From assembly GCF_018131075.1 (NCBI RefSeq), contig NZ_JAFCLS010000022.1, positions 1 through 64,000 of the forward strand: 64,000 nucleotides of DNA, read 5' to 3'. Shown one piece after another: positions 15,528 to 24,358 of the stretch. The position numbers were made by a program, and so were the translations under genes. Within the stretch, counting starts at the first letter, position 1; the number at the start of each line of letters is the position of its first letter. The notes beneath the pieces are model-generated. The model did no database searches and was not told where the DNA came from. It was given only the letters and a program-made list of their open reading frames with translations. The DNA comes from Bradyrhizobium sp. JYMT SZCCT0428 (lineage in GTDB: Bacteria; Pseudomonadota; Alphaproteobacteria; Rhizobiales; Xanthobacteraceae).

Positions 15528-17156
15528 ATGCTCGGATTGATGCAAGACTGGCCTTTGCTTTGCCACCGGATTATCGAACACGCGGCGCAGTATCACGGTA
15601 CGCAAGAGGTCGTCACGCGGTCGGTCGAAGGGCCCATTCATCGCACCAATTACGCCGAAATTCGCGATCGTGCGCTGAAAGTCTCGCAGCGGCTCGACCG
15701 CGAAGGCATCAAGCTCGGTGACCGCGTCGCCACCATCGCATGGAACACCTGGCGCCACCTTGAAGCCTGGTACGGCATCATGGGCATCGGCGCGATCTGC
15801 CATACCGTCAACCCGCGGCTGTTCCCCGACCAGATCGCCTGGATCATCAACCATGCGCAAGACCGCGTGGTGATGACCGATCTCACCTTCATTCCGATCC
15901 TGGAAAAGATCGCCGACAGCCTGCCGAGCGTCGAACGCTATGTCGTGTTCACCGACAAGGCCCACATGCCGCAGACCACGCTGAAGAACGCGGTCGCCTA
16001 TGAGGACTGGATCGCGGAAGCCGACGGCAAGTTCGAGTGGAAGACCTTCGACGAGAATACCGCAGCCGCGATGTGCTACACCTCGGGTACCACGGGCGAT
16101 CCAAAAGGCGTGTTGTATTCGCACCGCTCCAACGTGCTGCACGGGTTGATGGCCAACAATGTCGACGCGCTCGGCACCAGCGCCGCCGAGACAATGCTGC
16201 CGGTGGTGCCGTTGTTCCACGCCAACAGCTGGGGGATTGCGTTCTCCGCGCCCTCGATGGGCACCAAGCTCGTGATGCCGGGCGCCAAGCTCGACGGTGC
16301 ATCGGTGTATGAGTTGCTCGACACCGAGAAGGTCACGCACACCGCCGGCGTGCCGACGGTGTGGCTGATGCTGCTCAACCACATGGCCGCCGGAAACCTG
16401 AAGCTGCCCCATCTGAAGAGCGTGGTCTGCGGCGGCTCGGCGATGCCGCGCTCGATGATCAAATCCTTCGTCGACATGGGCATTCGCGTGCGCCACGCCT
16501 GGGGCATGACGGAGATGAGCCCGATCGGCACCGTGGCGGCGCAGAAGCCGCCGTTCGCCGAACTCACCGGCGAGGAGCGGCTCGATATCCTGCAGACGCA
16601 AGGCTACCCGCCGTTCGGTGTGCAGATGAAAATCACCGACGATGCCGGCAAGGAATTGCCGTGGGACGGCAAGACCTTTGGCCGGCTCAAGGTCGCAGGA
16701 CCTGCTGTCGCGAAGGCCTACTTCAAGGTCGACAACGAGATTCTCGACGAGCACGGCTATTTCGACACCGGCGACGTCGCGACCATCGACCAGCACGGCT
16801 ACATGCGCATCACCGACCGCTCCAAGGACGTCATCAAGTCGGGCGGCGAATGGATTTCGTCGATCGATCTGGAAAACCTCGCGGTCGGCCATCCCGCGGT
16901 GGCGGAGGCCGCCGTGATCGGCATCTATCATCCCAAATGGGACGAGCGCCCGCTCCTGATCGTGCAACTGAAGGCCGGCCAGCAGGCAAGCCGCGAGGAC
17001 ATCCTGAAATTCATGGATGGCAAGATCGCAAAATGGTGGATGCCGGACGACGTGGCTTTCGTCGAGGGCATTCCGCACACTGCGACCGGCAAGATCCTGA
17101 AGACCGCGCTGCGCGACCAGTTCAAGAGCTACCGTTTCCCGAACGCTGCGGCCTAG
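15528..17156 (+). CDS. Fatty-acid/acyl-CoA synthetase (AMP-forming)
   Basis: Activates a carboxylic acid to its CoA thioester with ATP. The 542 residues carry the AMP-binding motif YTSGTTGDPKGV from about 184, WGMTEMSP (A5), YFDTGDVA (A7), DRSKDVIKSGGEWIS (A8) and HTATGKILKTALR with the C-terminal catalytic Lys. The family includes medium-chain acyl-CoA and methylthiopropionyl-CoA ligases; the substrate is not predictable here. The start at 15528 sits nine bases after GGGAGG; a GTG at 15522 is also possible. It is followed by a gene-end repeat, so it is likely transcribed alone. Confidence 0.93.
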   Translation: MLGLMQDWPLLCHRIIEHAAQYHGTQEVVTRSVEGPIHRTNYAEIRDRALKVSQRLDREGIKLGDRVATIAWNTWRHLEAWYGIMGIGAICHTVNPRLFPDQIAWIINHAQDRVVMTDLTFIPILEKIADSLPSVERYVVFTDKAHMPQTTLKNAVAYEDWIAEADGKFEWKTFDENTAAAMCYTSGTTGDPKGVLYSHRSNVLHGLMANNVDALGTSAAETMLPVVPLFHANSWGIAFSAPSMGTKLVMPGAKLDGASVYELLDTEKVTHTAGVPTVWLMLLNHMAAGNLKLPHLKSVVCGGSAMPRSMIKSFVDMGIRVRHAWGMTEMSPIGTVAAQKPPFAELTGEERLDILQTQGYPPFGVQMKITDDAGKELPWDGKTFGRLKVAGPAVAKAYFKVDNEILDEHGYFDTGDVATIDQHGYMRITDRSKDVIKSGGEWISSIDLENLAVGHPAVAEAAVIGIYHPKWDERPLLIVQLKAGQQASREDILKFMDGKIAKWWMPDDVAFVEGIPHTATGKILKTALRDQFKSYRFPNAAA

Positions 17157-17254
17157 ACCTTTCCCGTTCCGATAAAATCGGAACGGGGCTCTAGATTCTT
17201 TGGTTTGACGCGTTTTCTTGACGCGAACCGGTGTCCACTTCGCTGGAAAACGCT
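17157..17254. repeat. Dispersed repeat with GTTCCGAT...ATCGGAAC hairpin
   Basis: CCCGTTCCGAT-AAA-ATCGGAACGGG forms a strong 11-bp hairpin at about 17163-17187 just after the acyl-CoA synthetase stop, followed by TTTGACGCG and AACCGGTGTCCACTT sequence shared with other gaps of this window. It may serve as the 3' end of the transcript. Confidence 0.7.
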
Positions 17255-17518
17255 CTAGCCTCGGAGGGGCGCATTCGATCGGATGCGCCCCGGCCGGCCC
17301 GAGGACCCACCCAAGACACGCCAGATCGCCGACCACATCGCACGCAGGCTGCGGGCTGTGTCCTGCACGGTGGCAAGGACGGCCGCGTCCCGCTCGCGCT
17401 GAGCGATCCTGCCGTAGGCGGCGATATCGGGGCTGCCGTCCGGATGGCGCAGCGCGCCCTCAACACCCCTAGCGTGACCTTGCAGCTTCTTTTCCCAAGA
17501 CCTCTTTTCCCAAGACAT
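17255..17518 (-). CDS. Hypothetical 87-aa basic protein
   Basis: A soluble, basic protein starting MSWEKRSWEKKLQGHARGVE; the repeated SWEKR/K comes from a 15-bp DNA duplication. AAGGAG lies eight bases before the ATG at 17518, which supports translation. No known domain, signal peptide or membrane span. It diverges from the LysR regulator 98 bases away and may be its target, as is usual for LysR pairs, but nothing else links it to a pathway. The frame continues into the repeat at its 3' end, so the last part may be unconserved. Confidence 0.5.
   Translation of the reverse strand: MSWEKRSWEKKLQGHARGVEGALRHPDGSPDIAAYGRIAQRERDAAVLATVQDTARSLRAMWSAIWRVLGGSSGRPGRIRSNAPLRG
17487..17516. repeat. 15-bp near-perfect tandem duplication
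   Basis: TTCTTTTCCCAAGAC and CTCTTTTCCCAAGAC occur back to back at the 5' end of the 87-aa gene, giving the duplicated Ser-Trp-Glu-Lys start of that protein. Confidence 0.85.
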
Positions 17519-17616
17519 AGCGGCCGCTCCTTCATTGTATTGTCTGCAACCACTATTATTACGTTTCCGATATGATATAATTGGCGAGTATTTACATTCA
17601 CTCGTGAACCAAATTC

Positions 17617-18516
17617 ATGAATATCAACGCAGCCTCGGCCGAGATGAATGGGTTCGTGCGGGTGGTCGAGCGGGGCAGCTTTGCCGCCGCGGCAGACGAC
17701 CTCGGCGTGACCCCCTCTGCCTTGTCCAAGCTGGTCACGCGCATCGAAGACCGGCTGGGTGTGCGCCTCCTGACCAGAACCACGCGCAGGCTCGCTTTGA
17801 CCGCCGAGGGCGACCTGTTTCTGGCCCGGAGCCGGGACATCCTCGCATCGATCGAAGCCGCTGAAGCCGAGGTAACGGCGGCAAGCCGGCTGCCACGCGG
17901 TCATTTGCGGATCAGCGTCGGGACGGCCCTGGCCAAACAGATACTCGGTCCCGCCCTTCCTGATTTCCTTAGCCATTATCCAGACATCAGCGTCGAGCTT
18001 CATGTTTCGGACCACCAGGTCGACCTGGTTGCCGAGCAGGTCGACGTCGCCATCCGCTCCGGTGCACTCGGCGACTCAAGCCTCATCGCGCGCAAGCTCG
18101 GCGACGCCACACGGGTTATCTGCGCCAGTCCGCTCTATTTGAAGCAACACGGATCGCCGCGCGTGCCGGCCGATCTGCTGCAGCATAATTGCCTGACGCT
18201 GCCCGGGCCGGCGTGGTCGCAATGGCCCTTCCACACCCATGAAGGCATCAATCGCCTCGCCGTGTCAGGCACATTTACCAGCGACAATGCCGACCTGCTG
18301 CTCGATATGGCGGTAGCCGGGCTCGGCATCGCCCGCTTGGCGGATTTCATGGTCGCGCGGGCAATACAGCAAGGCACCCTCGTCCCGCTGCTCGGGGATA
18401 GCCACATCCCCGAGACGTTTCCGATCCATGCGCTGACCGTCCCCGGCCGCCACCGCGCCCCGCGCATCAAGGCCTTTATCGACTTTGTGGTCGCGCAGTT
18501 CGGCCATCCGGCATGA
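17617..18516 (+). CDS. LysR family transcriptional regulator
   Basis: 299 residues. The N-terminal winged helix-turn-helix (about 3-62) reads MNGFVRVVERGSFAAAADDLGVTPSALSKLVTRIEDRLGVRLLTRTTRR (in pieces), followed by the periplasmic-binding-like effector domain (about 90-295). This is the AaeR/DmlR-like branch by overall look. It diverges from the 87-aa gene; the 98-base AT-rich spacer (ATTATTACG...GATATGATATAATTGG) should contain its operator. No good Shine-Dalgarno precedes the ATG at 17617. The effector is unknown. Confidence 0.9.
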   Translation: MNINAASAEMNGFVRVVERGSFAAAADDLGVTPSALSKLVTRIEDRLGVRLLTRTTRRLALTAEGDLFLARSRDILASIEAAEAEVTAASRLPRGHLRISVGTALAKQILGPALPDFLSHYPDISVELHVSDHQVDLVAEQVDVAIRSGALGDSSLIARKLGDATRVICASPLYLKQHGSPRVPADLLQHNCLTLPGPAWSQWPFHTHEGINRLAVSGTFTSDNADLLLDMAVAGLGIARLADFMVARAIQQGTLVPLLGDSHIPETFPIHALTVPGRHRAPRIKAFIDFVVAQFGHPA

Positions 18517-18656
18517 CGCTCCTTGCACCACCATTTGGACTGATTTTCCGGCGCAAGCTGCTTTCCACAGGTGCGGAAAATGCGCTAGTTCAGGGCGCAC
18601 CGGGTCACCAGCATTACGACCGGAACAGCAGCTGAATTCATGATGGAAGTTTGAGG

Positions 18657-19502
18657 ATGGCCCGCAGGTTTTCCGCTCCCTACCAGACGGAGCCCGTGTC
18701 CAGCCTCGCCACATGGGCGCGCAACCTCGCACTGTTCTCACTGATCGCGGTGGTGGTGTCGATCCTGATCGTCCGCTTCGGCTTCCTCGAGATGAAGCCG
18801 GCGCTGGCGACCTTCTTCGGCGCGCTGGCCCTGGCCGGCCTCTCCATCCTGGTCGGCCTCGCCGCGTTTGCCGCGATCTGGCAGAACGGCTCGCGCGGCA
18901 TGGGCCGCATCCTGCTGGCGCTGTTGCTCGACGCCGCCATCCTCGCCTACCCCGCCTATCTGGCCTTGCAATACCGCAAGCTGCCGCGGATCTACGACAT
19001 CACCACCGATTCGATCGATCCGCCACGCTTCCAGGCGCTGGCGCCGCTGCGTGCCGGCGATGGCACGAATCCCGCGGTCTATGCCGGGCTCTATTCAGCC
19101 GAGCAGCAGGCGATCGCCTACCCTGATATCGAGACCGTGGAGCTCGAGGTCCCGCCGCAGCGCGCCTATGAGATCACCCTCGCGCTCGTCAACAAGCGCA
19201 AATGGCGCGTGGTCGACGAACGCCCGCCGCAGGCACGCCGCGAAGGACGCATCGAGGCGATCGCGCAAACGATGATCATGGGATTTCGCGAAGACGTCTC
19301 GATCCGCATCAAGGCCGACGGCGAGGATTCGCGCGTCGATATCCGCTCCGCCTCGCGCTACTTCGACAGCGATCTCGGCAGCAACGCCTCGCGCATCACC
19401 AAGCTGATCGCGGACATCAACACCGTGGCCGACAGCAAGCCGGCCGCCAAGAAGCCGGCGGCGCCCGCGAAGGCGCCGGCCAAGACGGTGAAGAAGCAGT
19501 AG
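18657..19502 (+). CDS. DUF1499 domain membrane protein
   Basis: A 281-residue inner-membrane protein. Three hydrophobic spans fall in the first 110 residues (VVVSILIVRFGFL..., LALAGLSILVGLAAFAAIW, ILLALLLDAAILAYPAYLAL). The DUF1499 domain follows, with IYDITTDSIDPPRF, the conserved YPDIETVELE and the ending RSASRYFDSDLGSNASRI. The tail is Lys/Ala/Pro-rich. DUF1499 has no settled function. The ATG at 18657 is used rather than a TTG two codons earlier; GGAAG lies ten bases upstream. Confidence 0.88.
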   Translation: MARRFSAPYQTEPVSSLATWARNLALFSLIAVVVSILIVRFGFLEMKPALATFFGALALAGLSILVGLAAFAAIWQNGSRGMGRILLALLLDAAILAYPAYLALQYRKLPRIYDITTDSIDPPRFQALAPLRAGDGTNPAVYAGLYSAEQQAIAYPDIETVELEVPPQRAYEITLALVNKRKWRVVDERPPQARREGRIEAIAQTMIMGFREDVSIRIKADGEDSRVDIRSASRYFDSDLGSNASRITKLIADINTVADSKPAAKKPAAPAKAPAKTVKKQ

Positions 19503-19627
19503 CGCGCTGGGCGCGGCTCCTTCGCCCCCGTGCGTGCAAGGGGCGCAGAACGGCGTTTCCGAGAATATCCCCTAACCGGACATGTTCGGACATACCAAGA
19601 CCGACGCGCATAACGGCCTGTTTGCAG

Positions 19628-20332
19628 CTACACCACCGCCCTTTGCCCCTGCGCGAAGGGGCTGAGACCCAGCCATTGCTGCATCGATTTGGCGATCGAG
19701 CTGTCGCCGGTGACCTTGATGCGGCCGGCCTCGACTTCGTTGTTCAGCTTGGCGACGCCCATCCACACCGCGGTCATGGAGCGCAGGGGGCAGCTGACAT
19801 AGAGGTCGACGTCGTAGCCGGGATCGGTGAGGCAGAGGTCGACCTTCTCGCGATCGACCACCAGCCACCATGATTTCCGGTCCGGCCGCATCTCCGGATA
19901 GATGAAGTTGATGGTGGTGCGGCGCGGCGGCAATGGCGTCGGCTGCAGGTTGCGCCGCATGTCCCACATCAACAGCCCGGGATCGAGATTCTTCAGCGAC
20001 AGCGTCGACTCGACCCAGCGCTGCCCCCAGAAGCCGAGCGACATGACGATGCCGCGCAGATCTTCGCCCGCCTCGGTCAGCTTGTAGTCCACCACGCCGT
20101 GCTGACCGGTTGGCACCGCGACGATCACGCCGGCCTCTTCCAGCTCCTTCAGCCGCTTCGACAGCAGTGTCGGCGACATCCGCGGCACGCCGCGGCGCAG
20201 TTCGTTGAAGCGCGTGGTGCCGCAGAGCAATTCGCGCAGCACCAGCGCAGTCCAGCGGTTGCAGAAGATCTCTGACGCCATCGCCACCGGGCAGAACTGC
20301 CCATAGCTTCCGCGTTCGCTTTTGTCGGGCAA
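19628..20332 (-). CDS. HxlR-type winged-helix regulator with C-terminal extension
   Basis: 234 residues. The HxlR domain (about 8-105) has the conserved CPVAMASEIFCNRWTALVLRELL and the helix-turn-helix RMSPTLLSKRLKELEEAGVI. The rest (about 125-225) looks like an SCP2-type lipid-binding domain, a pairing I recall in other HxlR proteins. The start is a TTG at 20332, because GGAG sits seven bases before it and the family needs the upstream Cys-Pro. It diverges from the acyl-CoA dehydrogenase-like gene, which may be its target; a fatty acyl or hydrophobic effector is possible. Confidence 0.85.
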   Translation of the reverse strand: MPDKSERGSYGQFCPVAMASEIFCNRWTALVLRELLCGTTRFNELRRGVPRMSPTLLSKRLKELEEAGVIVAVPTGQHGVVDYKLTEAGEDLRGIVMSLGFWGQRWVESTLSLKNLDPGLLMWDMRRNLQPTPLPPRRTTINFIYPEMRPDRKSWWLVVDREKVDLCLTDPGYDVDLYVSCPLRSMTAVWMGVAKLNNEVEAGRIKVTGDSSIAKSMQQWLGLSPFAQGQRAVV

Positions 20333-20570
20333 CGGGATCTCCTATGCACGCGCGAGGACGACGGCAGTACAGATACTATACCGCTCTGGCCTGCCGGCTG
20401 TCACATTGAACCGAATAGTCTAGTGTTTACAGTGGGTCGTTTTGCTTGCGGCGCCTCGCCGCCGCGGCGGTACACTTCCTGAACTGGAGGGATTTTGCGT
20501 CCGGGCCTAGTTTCCGCGGCATTAGACATCTCGCGTACTCGCGAATGTCCCAAGTAATGGAGGGATGACC

Positions 20571-21728
20571 ATGAGCAACAACGCAGCACGCGCCATCGAT
20601 GCGACAACGCACCGCAGCCCCGTCGAGATCGCCCGCCAGCTCGGCCCGATCTTCGCCGAGCGCGCCGTCACCGCTACTGATGAGGACCAGTTCGTCGCCG
20701 AGAATTTTGCCGCGCTGAAGGAAGCGGGCCTGGTCGAGGCCGGCGTGCCCGCTGAACTTGGCGGCGGCGGCGCCAGCATCGATGAACTCGCCGAAATGCT
20801 GCGCATCCTCGGCCAGCATTGCGGCTCCACCGCGCTGGCGTTTTCCATGCACACCCATCAGGTCGCGATTCCCGCCTGGCGCTGGAAGGTGCAGAAGGCG
20901 GCGCCCGTCGAGCCCTTGCTCAAGCGCATCGCTGCCGAGCGCATCTTTTTGCTGTCGAGCGGCGGCAGCGACTGGATCGGCGGCTCCGGCAAGGCCGAGA
21001 AGGTCGACGGCGGTTATCGCATCACCGCACGCAAGGTGTTTGCCTCCGGCTCGCCGGCCGCGAACCTGTTCATGACCACCGCCGTGCTGGAGAGCGAAGG
21101 CGAACCGGCGCAGGTATTGCACTTCGGTCTGCCGATGAACTCGCCGCAGGTGAAGGTGATGGACAACTGGCGCACGCTCGGCATGCGCGGCACCGGCTCC
21201 AACGACGTCTTGATCGACGGCCATGTGGTGCCGGAGGCAGCCGTTGCGGTGAAGCGCAAGGCCGGCGAATGGCATCCGCTGTTCCAGATCATCGCAACCA
21301 TCGCGTTTCCGCTGATCTATTCGGTCTATCTCGGCGTCGCCGAGAGCGCCCGCGACATCGCGGTTGGTGTCGCGAAAAAGAAGAAGGTCGATAACCACAT
21401 GATCCAGCTTGCCGGCCGCATGGACACCGAACTGGCCGGCGCGCGCCTTGCCCGCGAGCACATGCTGGCGGCGGTGCGGCTCGATGCGCCTTCGGCCGAG
21501 ACCATCAACCAGGTGATGACGGGCCGCACGCTCGTCGCGCGCCACGCCATTGCCACCGTAGAGCTTGCGATGGAGCTCGCCGGCGGCGCCGGCTTCTACC
21601 GCGCCACTGGGCTGGAGCGTCGCTTCCGCGACATCCAGGCCGCGCGCTACCACCCGCTGCAGGCCGGCCCGCAGGCGCAATACGCCGGCTCGATGGCGCT
21701 CGGCCTGCCGGTGGACAAGGTGTTCTAA
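20571..21728 (+). CDS. Acyl-CoA dehydrogenase-fold flavoprotein, possibly a monooxygenase
   Basis: A 385-residue protein of the acyl-CoA dehydrogenase superfamily. The N-terminal helical part (IARQLGPIFAERA, FVAENFAALKEAGLVEAGVP) and the middle domain with LGMRGTGSNDVLIDGHVVPE are typical of the fold. The C-terminus lacks the catalytic Tyr-Glu-Gly segment and instead ends RFRDIQAARYHPLQAGPQAQYAGSMALG, as in flavin-dependent monooxygenases of the DszC/HsaA type. FMN or FADH2 oxygenation is therefore as likely as acyl-CoA oxidation. The start at 20571 is chosen because GGAGG is seven bases away. It faces the HxlR regulator. Confidence 0.85.
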   Translation: MSNNAARAIDATTHRSPVEIARQLGPIFAERAVTATDEDQFVAENFAALKEAGLVEAGVPAELGGGGASIDELAEMLRILGQHCGSTALAFSMHTHQVAIPAWRWKVQKAAPVEPLLKRIAAERIFLLSSGGSDWIGGSGKAEKVDGGYRITARKVFASGSPAANLFMTTAVLESEGEPAQVLHFGLPMNSPQVKVMDNWRTLGMRGTGSNDVLIDGHVVPEAAVAVKRKAGEWHPLFQIIATIAFPLIYSVYLGVAESARDIAVGVAKKKKVDNHMIQLAGRMDTELAGARLAREHMLAAVRLDAPSAETINQVMTGRTLVARHAIATVELAMELAGGAGFYRATGLERRFRDIQAARYHPLQAGPQAQYAGSMALGLPVDKVF

Positions 21729-21738
21729 TACGCACGGC

Positions 21739-21850
21739 TCTCCTCTCGCTTCCCGAGAGAGGCGGTTGAGGGGTCTGTCTCCGAGCGAGACAGACCCCTC
21801 ACCGGTTCGCGATTCTTCTCTCCCGCGCGCAGAGCGAGAGTCATTGACGT
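21739..21850. repeat. Intergenic element with a 14-bp perfect hairpin
   Basis: GAGGGGTCTGTCTC (21768-21781) and GAGACAGACCCCTC (21787-21800) pair perfectly around CGAGC; outer parts (CTCTCGCTTC, GAGCGAGAG) also match inversely. I recall this CCTCTC-type element as dispersed in Bradyrhizobium. It follows the flavoprotein gene and may stabilise its mRNA end. Confidence 0.85.
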
Positions 21851-21907
21851 AGCCCGAGTGTTGATTGACTGGATGCTTCTCGGTCGTGGCGGACAGCAAT
21901 GCACGTC

Positions 21908-21950
21908 GGGGAATCTCGAGATTCGTGCTTTGCACGCCCCGGAATGACGG
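21908..21950. repeat. Partial copy of the GGAATGACG palindromic element
   Basis: GGGGAATCTCGAGATTCGTG followed by GCACGCCCCGGAATGACGG matches the right half of the elements at 5659-5741 and 24359-24459; the left half is missing. Confidence 0.8.
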
Positions 21951-21964
21951 ACGAATGGACCGCC

Positions 21965-22888
21965 CTACGCCATCCGATAGGTCCCGCCGATCACGGGATC
22001 GCCGTCGGTCGCCACGATGCCGCGCGACACCAGATCTTCCAGATGCGCCAGCACCGAATAGCCGGCTGCACCGCTCAGCCGCGGATCGAGGCCGATATAG
22101 ATCGCACGCACCATGGTCGCGATGTCGGTCTCGCCCTTGGCAAGGCGATGCAGGATCGAGGCCTCGCGCGCGCGGCGGTGCCGGGTCAGGAAACGCACAA
22201 AGCGCGGGCCTTCCGGAATTTCCGGCCCATGGCCCGAGAAATACAGATCCTCCGGGCGGCTCTCCAGCCGCGCCAGCGAATCCATGTAGTCGATCATCGA
22301 GCCATCAGGCGGGGCCACGATCGAGGTCGACCAGCCCATCACATGGTCGCCGACGAAACTGATCTTTCGCTCGGGCCAGGCGAACGCCAGATGATTGGCG
22401 GTGTGGCCGGGGGTTGCCACCGCTTCCAGCGCCCAGCCGGAACCTTCGATGGTGTCGCCGTTCTTGACCTCGATGTCCGGCCGGAAGTTGCGGTCGGCGC
22501 CCGATTCCGGATTGTGCTTCTCGCTCTCGAAGCGCGGCCGCGAGGCGCGGTGCGGCCCCTCGGCGTAGACCGGCGCGCCGGTCGCGGCCTTGATCCGCGC
22601 AGTGTTCGGCGAATGGTCGTTGTGGGTGTGGGTGACCAGGATATGCGTCACGGTTTCGCCGCGCACGGCGTCCAGCAGCGCCTTCGCATGCGCCTCATTG
22701 TTCGGGCCGGGATCGATGATCGCGACCTTGCCCTTGCCCACGATGTAACTGACCGTGCCGGTGAAGGTGAAGGGGCTCGGATTGTTGCAGAGCACCCGCC
22801 GCACGCCCGGGCGGGCTTCGTCGACGACGCCCGGCTGAAGCGGGAAGTCGCGGTTGAACGGGATGGTTTCGTCTTCGGTTTCGGCCAT
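21965..22888 (-). CDS. MBL-fold metallohydrolase
   Basis: A 307-residue metallo-beta-lactamase-fold hydrolase with the zinc motif THTHNDHS (His87, His89, Asp91, His92), a later ATPGHTANHLAF and GDHVMGW with the further His/Asp ligands. A C-terminal helical domain (REASILHRLAKGETD onwards) is like that of LACTB2/RNase Z-like MBL proteins. The substrate is unknown. The frame is open to 23032, but the 48 extra residues are the translation of a dispersed repeat (22921-23037), so the ATG at 22888 (MAETEDETIPF) is used. Confidence 0.9.
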   Translation of the reverse strand: MAETEDETIPFNRDFPLQPGVVDEARPGVRRVLCNNPSPFTFTGTVSYIVGKGKVAIIDPGPNNEAHAKALLDAVRGETVTHILVTHTHNDHSPNTARIKAATGAPVYAEGPHRASRPRFESEKHNPESGADRNFRPDIEVKNGDTIEGSGWALEAVATPGHTANHLAFAWPERKISFVGDHVMGWSTSIVAPPDGSMIDYMDSLARLESRPEDLYFSGHGPEIPEGPRFVRFLTRHRRAREASILHRLAKGETDIATMVRAIYIGLDPRLSGAAGYSVLAHLEDLVSRGIVATDGDPVIGGTYRMA

Positions 22889-22920
22889 GCAGGAATGCTC
22901 GCAGCGTGGGGTTCTTGCTC

Positions 22921-23037
22921 CGTCATGCCCGGGCTTGTCCCGGGCATCCACGTCTTTCTTCTCGCGGCGTCCAAGACGTGGATGGCCGGGACATCTGGCG
23001 CGAAGACGCGCTTCGCGCTTCTGCCCGGCCATGACGA
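22921..23037. repeat. Dispersed inverted repeat CGTCATGCCCGGG...CCCGGCCATGACG
   Basis: The ends CGTCATGCCCGGGCTTGTCC and TTCTGCCCGGCCATGACG are imperfect inverse copies, with internal pairs CCACGTCTT / AAGACGTGG. This is a familiar Bradyrhizobium intergenic element. It lies in the leader of the MBL gene and creates a false N-terminal extension. Confidence 0.85.
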
Positions 23038-23054
23038 TTGGATAGAGTTTGCCT

Positions 23055-24269
23055 TTACGAAAACGCCTGGATGCCCGTGATCGCGCGGCCCAGGATCAGG
23101 GCGTGGACGTCGTGGGCGCCTTCATAGGTGTTGACGGTTTCCAGGTTCGAAGAGTGGCGCATCACGTGATATTCGATCTGGATGCCGTTGCCGCCGTGCA
23201 TGTCGCGGGCGACGCGCGCGATGTCGAGCGCCTTGCCGCAATTGTTGCGCTTGACGATCGAGATCATCTCCGGCGCCACCTTGCCCTCGTCCATCAGGCG
23301 GCCGACGCGCAAGGAGGCCTGCAGGCCCAGCGATATCTCGGTCTGCATGTCGGCGAGCTTCTTCTGCACCAGCTGGGTTGCCGCCAGCGGCCGGCCAAAC
23401 TGCTTGCGCTCGAGCGTGTATTGCCGCGCGCGCGCCATGCAGTCTTCAGCGGCGCCCATCACGCCCCAGGAGATGCCGTAGCGGGCGCGGTTGAGGCAGC
23501 CGAACGGCCCCTTCAGACCGGACACGTTGGGTAGCAGCGCGCTCTCCGGCACCACCACGCCGTCCATCACGATCTCGCCGGTGATCGAGGCACGCAGCGA
23601 AAGCTTGCCGCCGATTTTCGGCGCCGACAGGCCTTTCATGCCCTTTTCCAGGATGAAGCCGCGGATCTGATTGTCATGCGCGGCCGATTTTGCCCAGACG
23701 ACAAAGACGTCGGCGATCGGCGCGTTGGAAATCCACATCTTGCTGCCGGTCAGCCGGTAGCCGTCGGAGACCTTCTCGGCGCGGGTCTTCATGCCGCCGG
23801 GATCGGAGCCGGCATCCGGCTCGGTCAGGCCGAAGCAGCCGACCCATTCGCCGGTCGCGAGCTTGGGCAGATATTTCTTGCGCTGGCTGTCGTCGCCATA
23901 GGCGAAGATCGGGTGCATCACCAGCGAGGACTGCACGGAGTTCATCGAACGATAGCCGGAATCGACGCGCTCGATTTCACGCGCCACAAGGCCATAGGCG
24001 ACATAGCTTGCACTGGCGCAGCCATATTCTTCCGGCAGCGTGATGCCGATCAGGCCGAGTTCGCCCATCTCGTTGAAAATCTCGCGATCGGTCTTTTCCT
24101 CGAGATAGGCCTTGGTGACGCGCGGCAGCAGCTTGTCCTGCGCATAGGCACGCGCGGTGTCGCGGATCATGCGTTCGTCTTCGGTAAGCTGCTCGTCGAG
24201 CAGGAACGGATCGTCCCACTGGAAACCCGCCGATGTCGGTTTGTCCTTGGACTGAGGGCGCACGCTCAT
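23055..24269 (-). CDS. gcdH: Glutaryl-CoA dehydrogenase
   Basis: A 404-residue FAD enzyme that oxidises and decarboxylates glutaryl-CoA to crotonyl-CoA in lysine/tryptophan/benzoyl-CoA breakdown. Acyl-CoA dehydrogenase motifs are CFGLTEPDAGSDPGGM, GSKMWISNAP, and the C-terminal NTYEGAHDVHALILGRAITG with catalytic Glu383. That last stretch is strongly characteristic of GcdH. The ATG at 24269 (MSVRPQSKDKP) is used; the frame opens upstream at a TTG at 24314, but the extra residues look unnatural. Repeats flank it on both sides, so it is likely single. Confidence 0.95.
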   Translation of the reverse strand: MSVRPQSKDKPTSAGFQWDDPFLLDEQLTEDERMIRDTARAYAQDKLLPRVTKAYLEEKTDREIFNEMGELGLIGITLPEEYGCASASYVAYGLVAREIERVDSGYRSMNSVQSSLVMHPIFAYGDDSQRKKYLPKLATGEWVGCFGLTEPDAGSDPGGMKTRAEKVSDGYRLTGSKMWISNAPIADVFVVWAKSAAHDNQIRGFILEKGMKGLSAPKIGGKLSLRASITGEIVMDGVVVPESALLPNVSGLKGPFGCLNRARYGISWGVMGAAEDCMARARQYTLERKQFGRPLAATQLVQKKLADMQTEISLGLQASLRVGRLMDEGKVAPEMISIVKRNNCGKALDIARVARDMHGGNGIQIEYHVMRHSSNLETVNTYEGAHDVHALILGRAITGIQAFS

Positions 24270-24358
24270 AAAAATCCCTTTCGCATCGCTGTCCTGATTG
24301 GAATTGGCGGCCAAATTAGTGCGCTATCGTCCGAAGCGCAATTGAATTGGGCCTTTCA

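Noticed and set aside
15447..17336. A 629-codon minus-strand frame over the acyl-CoA synthetase gene
   Set aside because: Antisense shadow of an enzyme with all motifs present on the plus strand.
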